From Marinicella litoralis (lineage in GTDB: Bacteria > Pseudomonadota > Gammaproteobacteria > Xanthomonadales > Marinicellaceae), in NCBI RefSeq assembly GCF_002591915.1, contig NZ_NIHB01000001.1, forward strand, positions 287,805 through 351,804: a DNA stretch of 64,000 nt, in the 5' to 3' direction. The notes beneath the pieces are model-generated. The model did not search any database and was not told the DNA's origin. It saw nothing but the letters and a program-made list of their open reading frames with translations. Made by a program: the position numbers and the translations under genes. Shown here piece by piece: positions 45,118-54,764 of this stretch (positions within the stretch are counted from its first letter, which is position 1; each line of letters opens with the position of its first letter).

Positions 45118-46248
45118 TTAAAGTTCATTCCAGCGATTGTGGGCAAAGCCTTTGATGGGTGAATCCAAGTTTTTGACCGCTGCCAAGGTCTTGAATTTCT
45201 CCCCCATTTCTTCTGCCAACACCAGTTGTTTCATTTCACTGATGAGTCGGTAGTACTGCTTATATTCAATTTCAGGGTCTATCCATTGATTGATGCCTGC
45301 ATCCAATAAAAAATCACCCTGGGTGGTATACCCCGCCACTTCAAAGCCTGCCGTATCAAAGGCTTCAGCCACAGCAGTAAAATCGACGAATGAGGTGATG
45401 TCTTGCAATCCAACATTTTGGTAGGGGTTGAAATTGGCTTGGTGTCTGCGCTGACAGACCAAGGTGCCGGTGTGTCTTTGCGGGTGGTAGTAGGTGCTGC
45501 GACCATAACCGTAATCGACAAACAAGGCCAAGCCTTTGCTTAAGTTTTGGGTCACGGCATTGATCCAAGCTGGTAGCTGCGGTAAAAATTCAGATCGATA
45601 ACCTTCGCTTAAATCCAGCTCCATTTGTTCTAATATTTGATTCATTCTCGGTGAAAATGCATGCCATTGTTCAGCATAATTCAATCCATCATACTTAAGC
45701 TTTAGTTGGAGGTATTTGCCTTGTTCGAATTTAAATACTTCTACCGGCAGGGCATCTAAAACCTCATTGGCAAATATGATTCCTTGGTATGGACTTTCAG
45801 GCGCATGATCAGACCATTGGACTCGATTTTTGATGTGCTGGGGCAAAGCATTGACTTTTTGTTGTTGTACTTGTCGGAAATCGGCGCTGACCTCCACGAT
45901 GATGTATTGATCTGGCAAACAATTCAAGTCTTCCAAAGCCAGCAGGGTATCGATACAAAATTGACCCGTTCCAGCGCCAAGTTCGATGATTTTAGGCGCT
46001 TCCAATTGTTGTAGCACATCAGCAAACACCACTGCATGGCATTTGGCAAACAATGCTCCCAATTCAGATGCAGTGATAAAATCACCGTCAGTACCAATTT
46101 TATTGAGACCCGCACTGTAATAGCCAAGTCCAGGCTCGTAAAGTGCCATTTTCATGAATTTGGCGAAGCTAATCACACCATTTCGTTTGATTTCTGAGGT
46201 GATTTTATGTTGCAATGCTTGATTGATTTGTAACAGCGTTTCAGACAT
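45118..46248 (-). CDS. SAM-dependent methyltransferase, MidA/NDUFAF7 family
   Basis: 376 residues from ATG 46248 ('MSETLLQINQALQ'); a TTG two codons upstream is not preferred. The family signature 'FMKMALYEPGLGYYSAG' is followed by the SAM-binding 'IIELGAGTGQFCIDTL' and 'IIFANEVLDALPVEVF'. The eukaryotic relative NDUFAF7 methylates an arginine of complex I; the bacterial substrate is not established. The start codon is only 5 bp from that of the divergent phosphopantetheinyl transferase. folE2 lies downstream on the same strand after an 85-bp gap. Confidence 0.92.
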   Translation of the reverse strand: MSETLLQINQALQHKITSEIKRNGVISFAKFMKMALYEPGLGYYSAGLNKIGTDGDFITASELGALFAKCHAVVFADVLQQLEAPKIIELGAGTGQFCIDTLLALEDLNCLPDQYIIVEVSADFRQVQQQKVNALPQHIKNRVQWSDHAPESPYQGIIFANEVLDALPVEVFKFEQGKYLQLKLKYDGLNYAEQWHAFSPRMNQILEQMELDLSEGYRSEFLPQLPAWINAVTQNLSKGLALFVDYGYGRSTYYHPQRHTGTLVCQRRHQANFNPYQNVGLQDITSFVDFTAVAEAFDTAGFEVAGYTTQGDFLLDAGINQWIDPEIEYKQYYRLISEMKQLVLAEEMGEKFKTLAAVKNLDSPIKGFAHNRWNEL

Positions 46249-46253
46249 ATTCA

Positions 46254-46808
46254 ATGCAAAAAGAAATTAATATTTGGTTGAACAACAACCCCCACAAAAA
46301 TAAACGGCTGGCTAAACCTTACTCTGACGCCATTTTACAACAGTTATTACAAAACACACTGAATACTTCGGCGCGCATAACAATCAAAAAAAGTAAAAAT
46401 GGTAAACCTTATGTTGATGAGCCCATTTTCTTCTCTCACAGCAACTGTCGGCAACTTCATGCATATGTCATAACGACGGCCCATGATATCGGCATTGATG
46501 TTGAGTACATCAATAAAAAACGAGCTGTAATGAAACTGGCATCACGTTACTTTCACCCCAAAGAATCAAAAATAATTTCTGATTTACCAACCACAGAAAA
46601 ATCATCGATGTTTTTTAAGCAGTGGACTCATAAAGAGGCATGGTGTAAATTAGACGGTGGAAATTTATGGTCATACTTGAACAAATTACCTGGCGATGAA
46701 AAAGGCTTATTTTTGTATGAGTCTGATCGGATCGATGGTTATGCTTTGGCAATTGCCAGCCCTCAAAAAATTGATAAAATCAGAATAAATTCAATCGGGA
46801 ACCCATGA
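46254..46808 (+). CDS. 4'-phosphopantetheinyl transferase (Sfp/AcpT-like)
   Basis: 184 residues. It transfers the 4'-phosphopantetheine arm from CoA to carrier proteins. Mg-binding 'IGIDVEYI' has D82 and E84, and 'WTHKEAWCK' (residues 124-132) gives the second conserved block with E128 and K132. No ribosome site precedes the ATG and the next Met is inside the enzyme core, so the mRNA may be leaderless or start inside the divergent gene. No polyketide or peptide synthase is in the window to need it. It overlaps the next gene by 4 bp. Confidence 0.88.
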   Translation: MQKEINIWLNNNPHKNKRLAKPYSDAILQQLLQNTLNTSARITIKKSKNGKPYVDEPIFFSHSNCRQLHAYVITTAHDIGIDVEYINKKRAVMKLASRYFHPKESKIISDLPTTEKSSMFFKQWTHKEAWCKLDGGNLWSYLNKLPGDEKGLFLYESDRIDGYALAIASPQKIDKIRINSIGNP

Positions 46809-48541
46809 AATTAATGAACCCTGTTTTTTGTTTCTTGGCACTGCTGCTCGGTGGCTGTGGCATCAACCAAGAAACCATAAGACAAGTTGAACATGCTGTT
46901 GAGTTGAAAAAAGACAACAGCAGGACTTGTGGTGCTGAGGTAAAAAATCGCTGTGCCATCTCCACACCTTTTGCCAGTTATTACGATGCTGCCATTGAGT
47001 TACAAAAAAATCACATGTTGTTATTGGATCATGGTGAAAATTCATTGATGGCCCGTTTGAATTTAATCAAAGCAGCTCAAAGCACCATTGAGATTCAAAC
47101 CTTCATTTGGGTGAATGATGAAGCCGGTCATTTGATGTTAAAGGAATTGTTGGCAGCTGCCAAAAGAGGCGTGAAAGTAAAAGTCATTATTGATCAATTG
47201 TTTTCAATGGGCAATTCATGGCTGGTTTCTGATTTGGCCACTTTGCATCAAAACCTTGAGTTCAAATTATACAATCCTGTTTTTCAAGAAGCACACACAT
47301 CGGCTTTTGAATTCTTCAGTGCCTTGGCCTGTTGTATGGCCAGGCTCAATAAGCGGATGCACAACAAGACATTTATCGTTGACAATAAATACGGCATAGT
47401 GGGTGGGCGCAATTATCAGGACAGGTATTACGATTGGGATGAGTCATTCAATTATAAAGATCGAGACGTGCTTGCAATTGGACCTGTTGTTGATCAAATG
47501 ACTGAATCATTTGCCAGTTTCTGGCAAAGCCCACATGTGGTTCCGGTAGAACATTTGCGAGATGTCAGTGATCGCATTCTGAATGGCGAACAGTCAAAAA
47601 TAAACTGGAATGAACCACCACCATTGAAAGCAGAACATCTTTTGAGTCAAGCCAAAGACCCACAGGTGGTCATGGATACTTTCTCGAAAGACATTATTTT
47701 AGTTGACCAAGTTGAATACTTCAGTGACACCCATGATAAACCATTTAATCGAGATGCCAGGAAGGCCAACAAACAACTGACGCAAAAAATCCATCAGTAT
47801 TTTGCCGACGCAAAGTTTGATATTTTGATCCAAACGCCCTATTTGATATTCAGTCGACAGGCTCGAAAGACATTCAAGAAATTGCGGCGGAAAAACCCCA
47901 ACCTTTGGTTCCGAGTTTCAACCAATTCATTGGCATCAACCGACGCCTATTATGTCTATGCCATTTCATATAAATACAAACGGTTCTATTTAAAAAAATT
48001 AGACATGCACATCTACGAGTTTAAAGACCGTCCAGAAATGGCTACCGAGCTGTTTTCGCAAAAGCATGTCAATCAAAGAACCCGTTATGGTATGCATGGT
48101 AAATCATTTGTGATTGATGGCAAAATATCCATGATTGGTTCGCATAATTTTGACCCAAGATCTGATGTATTGAACACCGAGTCTGGGTTCGTGATTGAAA
48201 GTGAAGCCTTTGCAAAAAAATTGACACAAAACATTGAAACCGATATGAAAGATGAAAACAGTTGGGTGGTGGCAGCCAAAGAACAAATACCCTTTTTCAG
48301 TCGAATCAGTGGGGTGATTGCAACCATTTCGAGAAAGTTGCCGATTTTTGACATATGGCCATTTCGTTATTCAACCAGTTATCGATTGAAGCCTGGACAC
48401 CAAGAAGTTCCGGCCAACCACCCTGATTTTTACCAAAACTATGAAGTAATTGGCAGTTTCCCCAATGTGGATTTGTCTTCTAAGCAAATACAAACGATAA
48501 TAATATCAGCTTTTGCCGGTTTTGCTGAACCTGTGATGTAA
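46805..48541 (+). CDS. Phospholipase D-family lipoprotein (cardiolipin synthase C-like)
   Basis: 578 residues. The N-terminus 'VFCFLALLLGGCGIN' carries a lipobox, so it is likely membrane-anchored through Cys19. Two HKD motifs are intact: H186-x-K188-x4-D193 in 'HNKTFIVDNKYGIVGG' and H431-x-K433-x4-D438 in 'HGKSFVIDGKISMIGS'. Arrangement and length resemble ClsC (YmdC), which makes cardiolipin from phosphatidylglycerol and phosphatidylethanolamine with YmdB; no YmdB is seen here. It is translationally coupled to the upstream PPTase and 12 bp ahead of the next gene. Confidence 0.88.
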   Translation: MKLMNPVFCFLALLLGGCGINQETIRQVEHAVELKKDNSRTCGAEVKNRCAISTPFASYYDAAIELQKNHMLLLDHGENSLMARLNLIKAAQSTIEIQTFIWVNDEAGHLMLKELLAAAKRGVKVKVIIDQLFSMGNSWLVSDLATLHQNLEFKLYNPVFQEAHTSAFEFFSALACCMARLNKRMHNKTFIVDNKYGIVGGRNYQDRYYDWDESFNYKDRDVLAIGPVVDQMTESFASFWQSPHVVPVEHLRDVSDRILNGEQSKINWNEPPPLKAEHLLSQAKDPQVVMDTFSKDIILVDQVEYFSDTHDKPFNRDARKANKQLTQKIHQYFADAKFDILIQTPYLIFSRQARKTFKKLRRKNPNLWFRVSTNSLASTDAYYVYAISYKYKRFYLKKLDMHIYEFKDRPEMATELFSQKHVNQRTRYGMHGKSFVIDGKISMIGSHNFDPRSDVLNTESGFVIESEAFAKKLTQNIETDMKDENSWVVAAKEQIPFFSRISGVIATISRKLPIFDIWPFRYSTSYRLKPGHQEVPANHPDFYQNYEVIGSFPNVDLSSKQIQTIIISAFAGFAEPVM

Positions 48542-48553
48542 TTGAGAAAATAA

Positions 48554-49879
48554 ATGAATAACAAAAATAAATTAATTGTTTTAGCCATCTTTGTTGCTCT
48601 GGTTGCGATTCCATATTGGCGCATCAAAAGCAACAGCACGTTTTTCGTTGAAGGTCTGATGTTGCATTTGAGCCATTTGGGTACCTGGACTCATTCCAGT
48701 ATTGATACATCTCTCAATGGAAAAGTAACGGTAAATGATGTCAGGTTTACCCCCAAAGGGTATCGACAAACTGCCAGCATAAAGTCGATTGATATCAACA
48801 CCGACATGAGGAAATTGATGTTATCCAGTGCACAAAACCTGAGGACGCATGTGCCTGCAAACATGACATTATCATTCAACAATGTGCAGTTACAAAACAA
48901 TGCAAAAGATTTTATTACAACCGTAGAAAAGAATAGCTATTGGCCCATGGCTGCTGGGTATTTAGGTGCTTACGGCTGTGGTACTGATCCAGGCCCTGGC
49001 TTTTCACCGGAACAGTGGGATCAAATTTTACCCACCTCACCACAATTCAATATGGAATTGAGCTATTCAATGGTTGATTCATATCACATGGATTTTAATT
49101 TAAACATCGACAACGTGGACAATTGGTTCATCGCTTGGTCAGGCACTTTGACCCGTCCCAGTGATGTACCCAGGATAACCTTCAACGACACCATTGTTGA
49201 TAAATTATATTATTACCACGTGGATCAAGGGTTTAATAAAAAACGCAATGATTACTGCGCAACTCAGCACAACAACTCATTTTCAGCCTATCGTTTGAAA
49301 GGGGCTGAAGAAATTCAAGCTTACCTCAGGGTTTATGCTGGCAAGGAAATGACACAATTTTTCAGTAACCAGTACCAACGGTCTTTGGCAGAAAACATTG
49401 AGGTAAATACCATCTTCAAACTGAAAGAGCCTAAATACCTGTATGAATTTTTTTCACTGCCACAAAAAGAAGCATGGGCCACCATGGATATAGAAGCCGC
49501 CATTGGTGAAAATGAGTACCAAGCTGTTGAGTTGGCAGAAATAGACTTTTTGGAACTTGATATGGAAACCCTCAGGGCAGAAATGGAAGCCAAAGAGCAA
49601 GAAGCCATACGAGTTGAGAAAGCATCCAATCAGCCCAAAGAATTATTAAAAACCATCACCCACAACATAGGTGGTACCAAAAGTGAATATTTAATTGAAA
49701 ACTGGACCCATGCAGTGGGACAAAATATAAAAGTAAGAACCAAACGTGGCCGGCCTATTTTTGGTAAATTACTTTCGGCCAATGGCACGCAATTAACCAT
49801 ATCCACCCGGTATATGCGTGGCAATGCCACCATCACAGTGGCAAAGAAAGACGTTGTTTCTATGACCGCCAACCGATAA
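48554..49879 (+). CDS. Membrane-anchored protein of unknown function with LSm-like C-terminal domain
   Basis: 441 residues. One N-terminal helix ('LIVLAIFVALVAIPYW') anchors a large extracytoplasmic beta-rich region (about 30-330), which I do not recognise. A Glu-rich helical linker follows ('DFLELDMETLRAEMEAKEQ'). The last 55 residues (from about 389, 'GQNIKVRTKRGRPIFGKLL') have the Gly and charged spacing of a small SH3/LSm-like barrel; this is my inference from pattern alone. It sits between the PLD lipoprotein and a transporter pair with 12-bp gaps on both sides, so it belongs to the operon. Confidence 0.75.
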   Translation: MNNKNKLIVLAIFVALVAIPYWRIKSNSTFFVEGLMLHLSHLGTWTHSSIDTSLNGKVTVNDVRFTPKGYRQTASIKSIDINTDMRKLMLSSAQNLRTHVPANMTLSFNNVQLQNNAKDFITTVEKNSYWPMAAGYLGAYGCGTDPGPGFSPEQWDQILPTSPQFNMELSYSMVDSYHMDFNLNIDNVDNWFIAWSGTLTRPSDVPRITFNDTIVDKLYYYHVDQGFNKKRNDYCATQHNNSFSAYRLKGAEEIQAYLRVYAGKEMTQFFSNQYQRSLAENIEVNTIFKLKEPKYLYEFFSLPQKEAWATMDIEAAIGENEYQAVELAEIDFLELDMETLRAEMEAKEQEAIRVEKASNQPKELLKTITHNIGGTKSEYLIENWTHAVGQNIKVRTKRGRPIFGKLLSANGTQLTISTRYMRGNATITVAKKDVVSMTANR

Positions 49880-49891
49880 GGGTTTCGGGAC

Positions 49892-50854
49892 ATGGGCGTT
49901 TTTCATAACGCAAGTAAGTTATGGCTGGTTTCAGTTTTGTTGATGCTGGGCTTGATTATTACTGCCCTGTTGGTGGGTTCGGTGACTACGCCCATCAATG
50001 CATTGTGGGATGCCAATTCACCTTATTATGAAGTCATTTGGCAGTTGCGGTTTCCTCGCATCATCAATGCTTTGATGGTGGGTGCCTGTTTGTCATTGGC
50101 TGGTTTGTTGATTCAAAATTTAGTAAAAAATCCATTGGCAGACCCTTACTTATTGGGTGTTTCAGGTGGTGCTGCAGCGGTTCAGTTGTTGGTGATAGTG
50201 ACGGGTTTAAGTTTGGCCCCGTTGATGCTTTTCCTGTTTGGTTTTGTGGGCAGTTTGTTGGCTGCTTTGTTGTTATTAAAGCTCAGTTACCATGGCGAAC
50301 TGAGGCCGAATAAAATCACATTGAATGGTGTTGTATTGGCTTTTGGGTTTGCTGCTTTCATCAGTTTTGTGTTGGCCACTGCCAGTGGACAACAGGTTAA
50401 ATCGATGATGTTCTGGTTAATGGGTGACCTGTCTTTTGCACAATTTAATTGGTTGATGCCCATATTGTTGTTGATAATGATGTTGCTTTTAATGAAAAAA
50501 GCAAGGGCTTTGGATTTGTTGGCCAGGGGTGATTTGTTTGCCCAAAAATCAGGGGTGAACACCAAACAGTTGAACTTACAAAGTTTTGTGATGACAGCCT
50601 TGTTAACATCTATGGCAGTGGCTCAAGCCGGAACCATTGGATTTGTAGGCTTGATCATTCCGCACATGGTTCGCCTATTGGTTGGCTATCAACACAAACA
50701 CTTGATTCCCATGAGCATGGTCGTTGGTGCTGGGTTTTTGTTGCTGGCTGACACTTTGGCCAGGACGGTGATGAACCCGATACAATTACCAGTGGGAATA
50801 TTCACCGCAATGATTGGGGTGCCTGTTTTTCTTTGGTTGAACAGGAAGTTGTGA
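49892..50854 (+). CDS. BtuC/FecD-type ABC transporter permease
   Basis: 320 residues with about ten membrane helices, full length for the FecCD family. Signatures: 'LRFPRIINALMVGACLSLAG', 'NPLADPYLLGVSGGAA', 'GTIGFVGLIIPHMVRL'. It imports vitamin B12, iron-siderophore or haem in relatives. No periplasmic binding protein or TonB receptor is nearby, so the substrate is open. Its stop overlaps the ATPase start (TGATG). Confidence 0.94.
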   Translation: MGVFHNASKLWLVSVLLMLGLIITALLVGSVTTPINALWDANSPYYEVIWQLRFPRIINALMVGACLSLAGLLIQNLVKNPLADPYLLGVSGGAAAVQLLVIVTGLSLAPLMLFLFGFVGSLLAALLLLKLSYHGELRPNKITLNGVVLAFGFAAFISFVLATASGQQVKSMMFWLMGDLSFAQFNWLMPILLLIMMLLLMKKARALDLLARGDLFAQKSGVNTKQLNLQSFVMTALLTSMAVAQAGTIGFVGLIIPHMVRLLVGYQHKHLIPMSMVVGAGFLLLADTLARTVMNPIQLPVGIFTAMIGVPVFLWLNRKL

Positions 50855-51564
50855 TGATAAGTTTGAAAAAAGCATCCATATTTCAAGAAAGTGCTGTTTT
50901 AATTCGTAATCTTGACGTCGAATTTAACCCAGGTGAATTTTGGGGCATCATAGGTAAAAATGGGGTTGGTAAATCGACCTTGTTGAATGTGTTGGCTGGT
51001 ATGTCGAATCATTATGAAGGTGAAATTCAGATAGATGGTCAACCCTTAAATCAAATCAACCACCGTGTCAGGGCGCAGAAAATAAGTTATTTGTTGCAAG
51101 AGCAAGAACCCTGCTTGGCGTTCTTGGTGGAAGAGGCCATCGGCATGGGAAGGTTTCCCTGGTTGACGACTAAGTCGGAAGACATTGACATCACTGGCGA
51201 AGTAATGAATCAATGTCAAATCAATCATTTGCAAGGACGTTCCATTTTAAAACTGTCAGGCGGTGAGCGAAGAAAGGTTGAGATTGGCACTTGTTTGGCG
51301 CAACAATCTGGTCACTTGCTACTGGATGAACCTTTGAATCACTTGGATGTGGTGTATCAAAAACACATCATGCAAGTTTTTAAACAATACAGCCAAAGAA
51401 ATGCAGTGATTATGGTTTGTCATGACATCGAAGCCGTGAAAAAGTACTGCAGCCATGTTTTGATGCTGTTGGGTAATGATTGTTATCTCAGCGGTACATC
51501 AGCTACAATATTAACAGAGACCAACCTGAATAAACTATTTGATGACAGCAGCCAACTTAATTAA
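50854..51564 (+). CDS. BtuD/FecE-type ABC transporter ATPase
   Basis: 236 residues from ATG 50854, coupled to the permease by TGATG; the frame opens earlier at a TTG inside the permease gene, which I reject. Walker A is 'GKNGVGKST', the signature 'LSGGERRKVEIG', and Walker B 'LLLDEPLNHLD'. It energises the permease at 49892. The pair forms the core of a class II importer lacking a recognisable binding protein in the window. Confidence 0.94.
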   Translation: MISLKKASIFQESAVLIRNLDVEFNPGEFWGIIGKNGVGKSTLLNVLAGMSNHYEGEIQIDGQPLNQINHRVRAQKISYLLQEQEPCLAFLVEEAIGMGRFPWLTTKSEDIDITGEVMNQCQINHLQGRSILKLSGGERRKVEIGTCLAQQSGHLLLDEPLNHLDVVYQKHIMQVFKQYSQRNAVIMVCHDIEAVKKYCSHVLMLLGNDCYLSGTSATILTETNLNKLFDDSSQLN

Positions 51565-51574
51565 AAATAACTTC

Positions 51575-53311
51575 ATGGCCACCATCGCCAAGCAATGGCT
51601 GGCGGCGAAACTCATCACCCAAAAAGATTTTGCCACCCTGTTGGAAAAATCCACCGTCATGTCGGCATCAGTACATCCCTATATTGCCATTGTGGATAAC
51701 AAGTTAGCCAACATCAAAACAGGCAAACCCATCACCTTGGAATTTTTAACCCAGTGGGTGGCCAAAGCTCACAAAATTGATTATTTGAAAATTGACCCGA
51801 CCAAAATTGATGTCAATCAAGTCACTCAAGTCATTTCTCAGGCCTATGCCCGACAGCATCAAATTCTACCTGTACATGTCGATGCCAATGAAATAGTGAT
51901 TGCGGTGGCTGACCCCAAAAACACATCTTGGATCAATGACATCCAAAAAATTCACCGCCAAGCGATCAAAAGAGTCCATGCCAACCCCATAGATATTCAA
52001 CGTTTGTTGTTTGAATTTTATGGCGTCAATCGACAGGTACAAAGTGCCAAAAAGATGCACAAAGGTGTTGCTCATGATCCGATTCTGAACTTAGAGCAAT
52101 TGGTTAAACTTGGCAGTAATAAAGACATCAATGCCGATGACCAACATGTGATTGGCTTGGTTGATTGGTTATTACAATACGCCTTTGACCAAAGAGCCAG
52201 TGATATACACTTGGAGCCTAAAAGAGATAACGGCTTAGTCAGGTTTCGGATTGATGGTAAATTACTTAAAGTTTACGATTTACCACCGACTGTTATGGCA
52301 GCGGTAACCAGTCGGATCAAAATCCTTTCAAGAATAGATGTGGCTGAAAAACGCAGACCCCAAGATGGTCGGATCAAAACCTTATCACAGGGCAATCGAG
52401 AAATTGAATTAAGGGTTTCTACCATGCCCACCACCTTTGGTGAAAAATGTGTAATGCGGATATTTGATCCCGATGCGGTTACCGTGGATTATCGTGACTT
52501 GGGCTTCAATGAACGAGAAGCCGACATATGGCAACAACTAATTGACCGACCCAATGGCATTATTTTGGTGACTGGTCCAACCGGCTCAGGTAAGACCACC
52601 ACTTTGTATTCAACCTTAAAAAAATTGGCCACACCTGAGGTCAATGTTTCAACGGTGGAAGATCCGATTGAAATGGTGGACCCTATTTTGAATCAAATGC
52701 AGGTTAACCCAAAAATCAATTTACATTTTGCTGATGGCGTCAGAACCTTGATGCGTCAAGATCCAGACATCATCATGATTGGTGAGATTCGCGATTTAGA
52801 AACGGCCCAAATGGCTGTACAGGCCTCATTGACCGGACATTTGGTGTTGTCCACCTTACACACCAATGATGCGCCATCAAGCATCAATCGACTGCTGGAT
52901 TTGGGGGTACCTGATTATCTGTTGCGCAGTACTTTGGCTGGTGTTTTGGCACAAAGGTTGATTCGTTTGTTGTGCCAGCACTGTAAAACCGCAGAAAAAG
53001 TTGATGCGGAAAAATGGGTTTCAATGGTCCATCCCTTCGACATACAGCCACCGAAAGAGTTGTTCAAAGCGACCGGTTGTGATGAATGTAGAAACACCGG
53101 TTACCATGGACGTTCTGGGGTGTTTGAAATGATGCCAATTGATCAAGGCATCAGAAAATTAATTAAAAACAATGTGCCGTCTGAAAAAGTCAGCGCCGCT
53201 GCATATCAACAAGGAATGCTGCCTTTAAGGATCGCGATTGCACAGTTACTCAAGGACGGAAAAACGTCATTAGAAGAAGCCATCAGATTGGCGCCACCTG
53301 ATTTACACTGA
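51575..53311 (+). CDS. GspE/PilB-family secretion or pilus assembly ATPase
   Basis: 578 residues from ATG 51575 ('MATIAKQWLAAKLI'), 10 bp after the ABC gene; an ATG at 51542 would overlap that gene. The N-terminal T2SE-type domain is followed by the ATPase core: Walker A GPTGSGKT at 334-341, 'EDPIEMVDP' Asp box, Walker B-like 'IIMIGEIRD', and His box 'LTGHLVLSTLHTN'. The C-terminal domain has the 4-Cys zinc site ('CQHC...CDEC'). No gsp, pil or msh partner gene is in the window, and it sits in an operon with a BtuCD-like pair and an amidotransferase. Confidence 0.92.
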   Translation: MATIAKQWLAAKLITQKDFATLLEKSTVMSASVHPYIAIVDNKLANIKTGKPITLEFLTQWVAKAHKIDYLKIDPTKIDVNQVTQVISQAYARQHQILPVHVDANEIVIAVADPKNTSWINDIQKIHRQAIKRVHANPIDIQRLLFEFYGVNRQVQSAKKMHKGVAHDPILNLEQLVKLGSNKDINADDQHVIGLVDWLLQYAFDQRASDIHLEPKRDNGLVRFRIDGKLLKVYDLPPTVMAAVTSRIKILSRIDVAEKRRPQDGRIKTLSQGNREIELRVSTMPTTFGEKCVMRIFDPDAVTVDYRDLGFNEREADIWQQLIDRPNGIILVTGPTGSGKTTTLYSTLKKLATPEVNVSTVEDPIEMVDPILNQMQVNPKINLHFADGVRTLMRQDPDIIMIGEIRDLETAQMAVQASLTGHLVLSTLHTNDAPSSINRLLDLGVPDYLLRSTLAGVLAQRLIRLLCQHCKTAEKVDAEKWVSMVHPFDIQPPKELFKATGCDECRNTGYHGRSGVFEMMPIDQGIRKLIKNNVPSEKVSAAAYQQGMLPLRIAIAQLLKDGKTSLEEAIRLAPPDLH

Positions 53312-54043
53312 ATGCTGTTTTTGATTATACAAACAGGAGACCCTGTCCCCAAGGCGAAAGCGGTTGGCAGTTTTGCTGATTGGTTCATGGCTGGGATGGG
53401 CTTGGCAACCAATCAAGTTCAAGTCGTCGATGTGCATAAAGGCGAGGAACTGCCGGCATTTGACAGCGAGGATTGGACTGCTGTGTTGGTGACAGGGTCG
53501 GCATCCATGGTCACCGAACAACTGGATTGGATGAAACAAACACAGCGTTGGTTGACTGAAGCTTTTGCAGCTGAGCTACCTACATTAGGGGTTTGTTTTG
53601 GGCATCAATTGATCGCGGATTTATTAGGCGGGCAAGTGGATTACAACCCACTTGGTCGGCACATGGGTTTAAGTGCGCTGACCTTGAATGATGCAGGGCG
53701 TCAGGATAAATTGTTAGGCAAATTGTCACCCAACAATGTTTTCAATACCTTTGTCTCTCACCAACAAAACGTGTTGCAATTACCTCAATGTGTCACCTTA
53801 TTGGGCTCATGTGAGAACGACAGTAATCATGTTTTCAGGTACAAAGACCATGTTTGGGGTGTGCAGTTTCACCCTGAATGGGATCAAAGCATTATGAGGA
53901 CCTACATTGAAGCCCGTGAAAAAGCGTTGCTTGAAGAAGGTTTCGATCCGGCTTCGATGGCCGCACAACTGACAGATTGTGACGAAGCCGAATCTTTGCT
54001 AAAACATTTCGCTGCATTTTCTCAGCAAAGAAAAAGCGCTTAA
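53312..54043 (+). CDS. Class I glutamine amidotransferase-like protein
   Basis: 243 residues, a stand-alone GATase1 domain. The nucleophile Cys is in 'LGVCFGHQLIADLLGG' and the His/Glu partners in 'GVQFHPEWD'. Resembles GuaA-type glutaminase domains and the E. coli YfeJ group, whose substrate is not settled. The ATG directly follows the TGA of the GspE-like gene (no gap), and there is no separate ribosome site, so translation is coupled. It ends 4 bp from the convergent YebC-type gene. Confidence 0.9.
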   Translation: MLFLIIQTGDPVPKAKAVGSFADWFMAGMGLATNQVQVVDVHKGEELPAFDSEDWTAVLVTGSASMVTEQLDWMKQTQRWLTEAFAAELPTLGVCFGHQLIADLLGGQVDYNPLGRHMGLSALTLNDAGRQDKLLGKLSPNNVFNTFVSHQQNVLQLPQCVTLLGSCENDSNHVFRYKDHVWGVQFHPEWDQSIMRTYIEAREKALLEEGFDPASMAAQLTDCDEAESLLKHFAAFSQQRKSA

Positions 54044-54047
54044 AAAA

Positions 54048-54764
54048 TCACAGTTCTGCGTTGTGATATACGTTCTGAACGTCATCTAATTCATCCAACA
54101 TATCAATAAATTTATTGAAGTTGGGTATGTCTTCTTCAGCAATAGGTGCTGTTGATTGCGGGATAAATTGAATTTCATCAACATCAAAATCTATATCAGG
54201 AAAGGCATCTTGCAGTGCTTGTTTGGCTTTGAAATATTCTATTTGTGGTGCAAACACAGTTAATTTACCGTCCTCAGATTCAATGTCTGTCACATCCACA
54301 TCGGCGTCCATCAAAACTTCTAAGGCCGCATCTTCATCATCTCCTGCGAACACCAAAATAGCGGCATGGTCAAACATGTGTAATACCGTTCCTTGGGTGC
54401 CAATTTTGCAGTCGGTCTTGGTAAAACACAAACGCACATCACCAAATGTTCGGTTGGGGTTGTCAGTTAAGCAGTCAACAATAACCATACAGCCACCGGG
54501 TCCATAGCCTTCATACCTTGCGACGGCAAAATCTTCACCACCAGCGCCTTGCGATTTATCTAACGCATTTTTAATCACATGTGCTGGGACCTGTGATTTT
54601 TTGGCACGATCAAGCAAACTCCGCAAAGCCAAATTGGCATCCGGATCAGCGCCACCTGATTTGGCACAAACGTAAATTTCTCGACTGAATTTACTGTAAA
54701 CACGTGCATTGGCATCCGAAGTTTTGGCCATCGACTCTTTGCGGTTTTGGTAGGCTCTTCCCAT
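54048..54764 (-). CDS. YebC/PmpR-family protein, YeeN subtype
   Basis: 238 residues. The family was annotated as transcriptional regulators; recent work ties YebC-type proteins to ribosome function at proline-rich stretches. The divergent N-terminus '[17 protein letters not shown]' and acidic '[13 protein letters not shown]' match the YeeN branch rather than YebC. '[20 protein letters not shown]' is the family core. An AGAGAATC ribosome site precedes it. Single-gene unit. Confidence 0.92.
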   Translation of the reverse strand: MGRAYQNRKESMAKTSDANARVYSKFSREIYVCAKSGGADPDANLALRSLLDRAKKSQVPAHVIKNALDKSQGAGGEDFAVARYEGYGPGGCMVIVDCLTDNPNRTFGDVRLCFTKTDCKIGTQGTVLHMFDHAAILVFAGDDEDAALEVLMDADVDVTDIESEDGKLTVFAPQIEYFKAKQALQDAFPDIDFDVDEIQFIPQSTAPIAEEDIPNFNKFIDMLDELDDVQNVYHNAEL

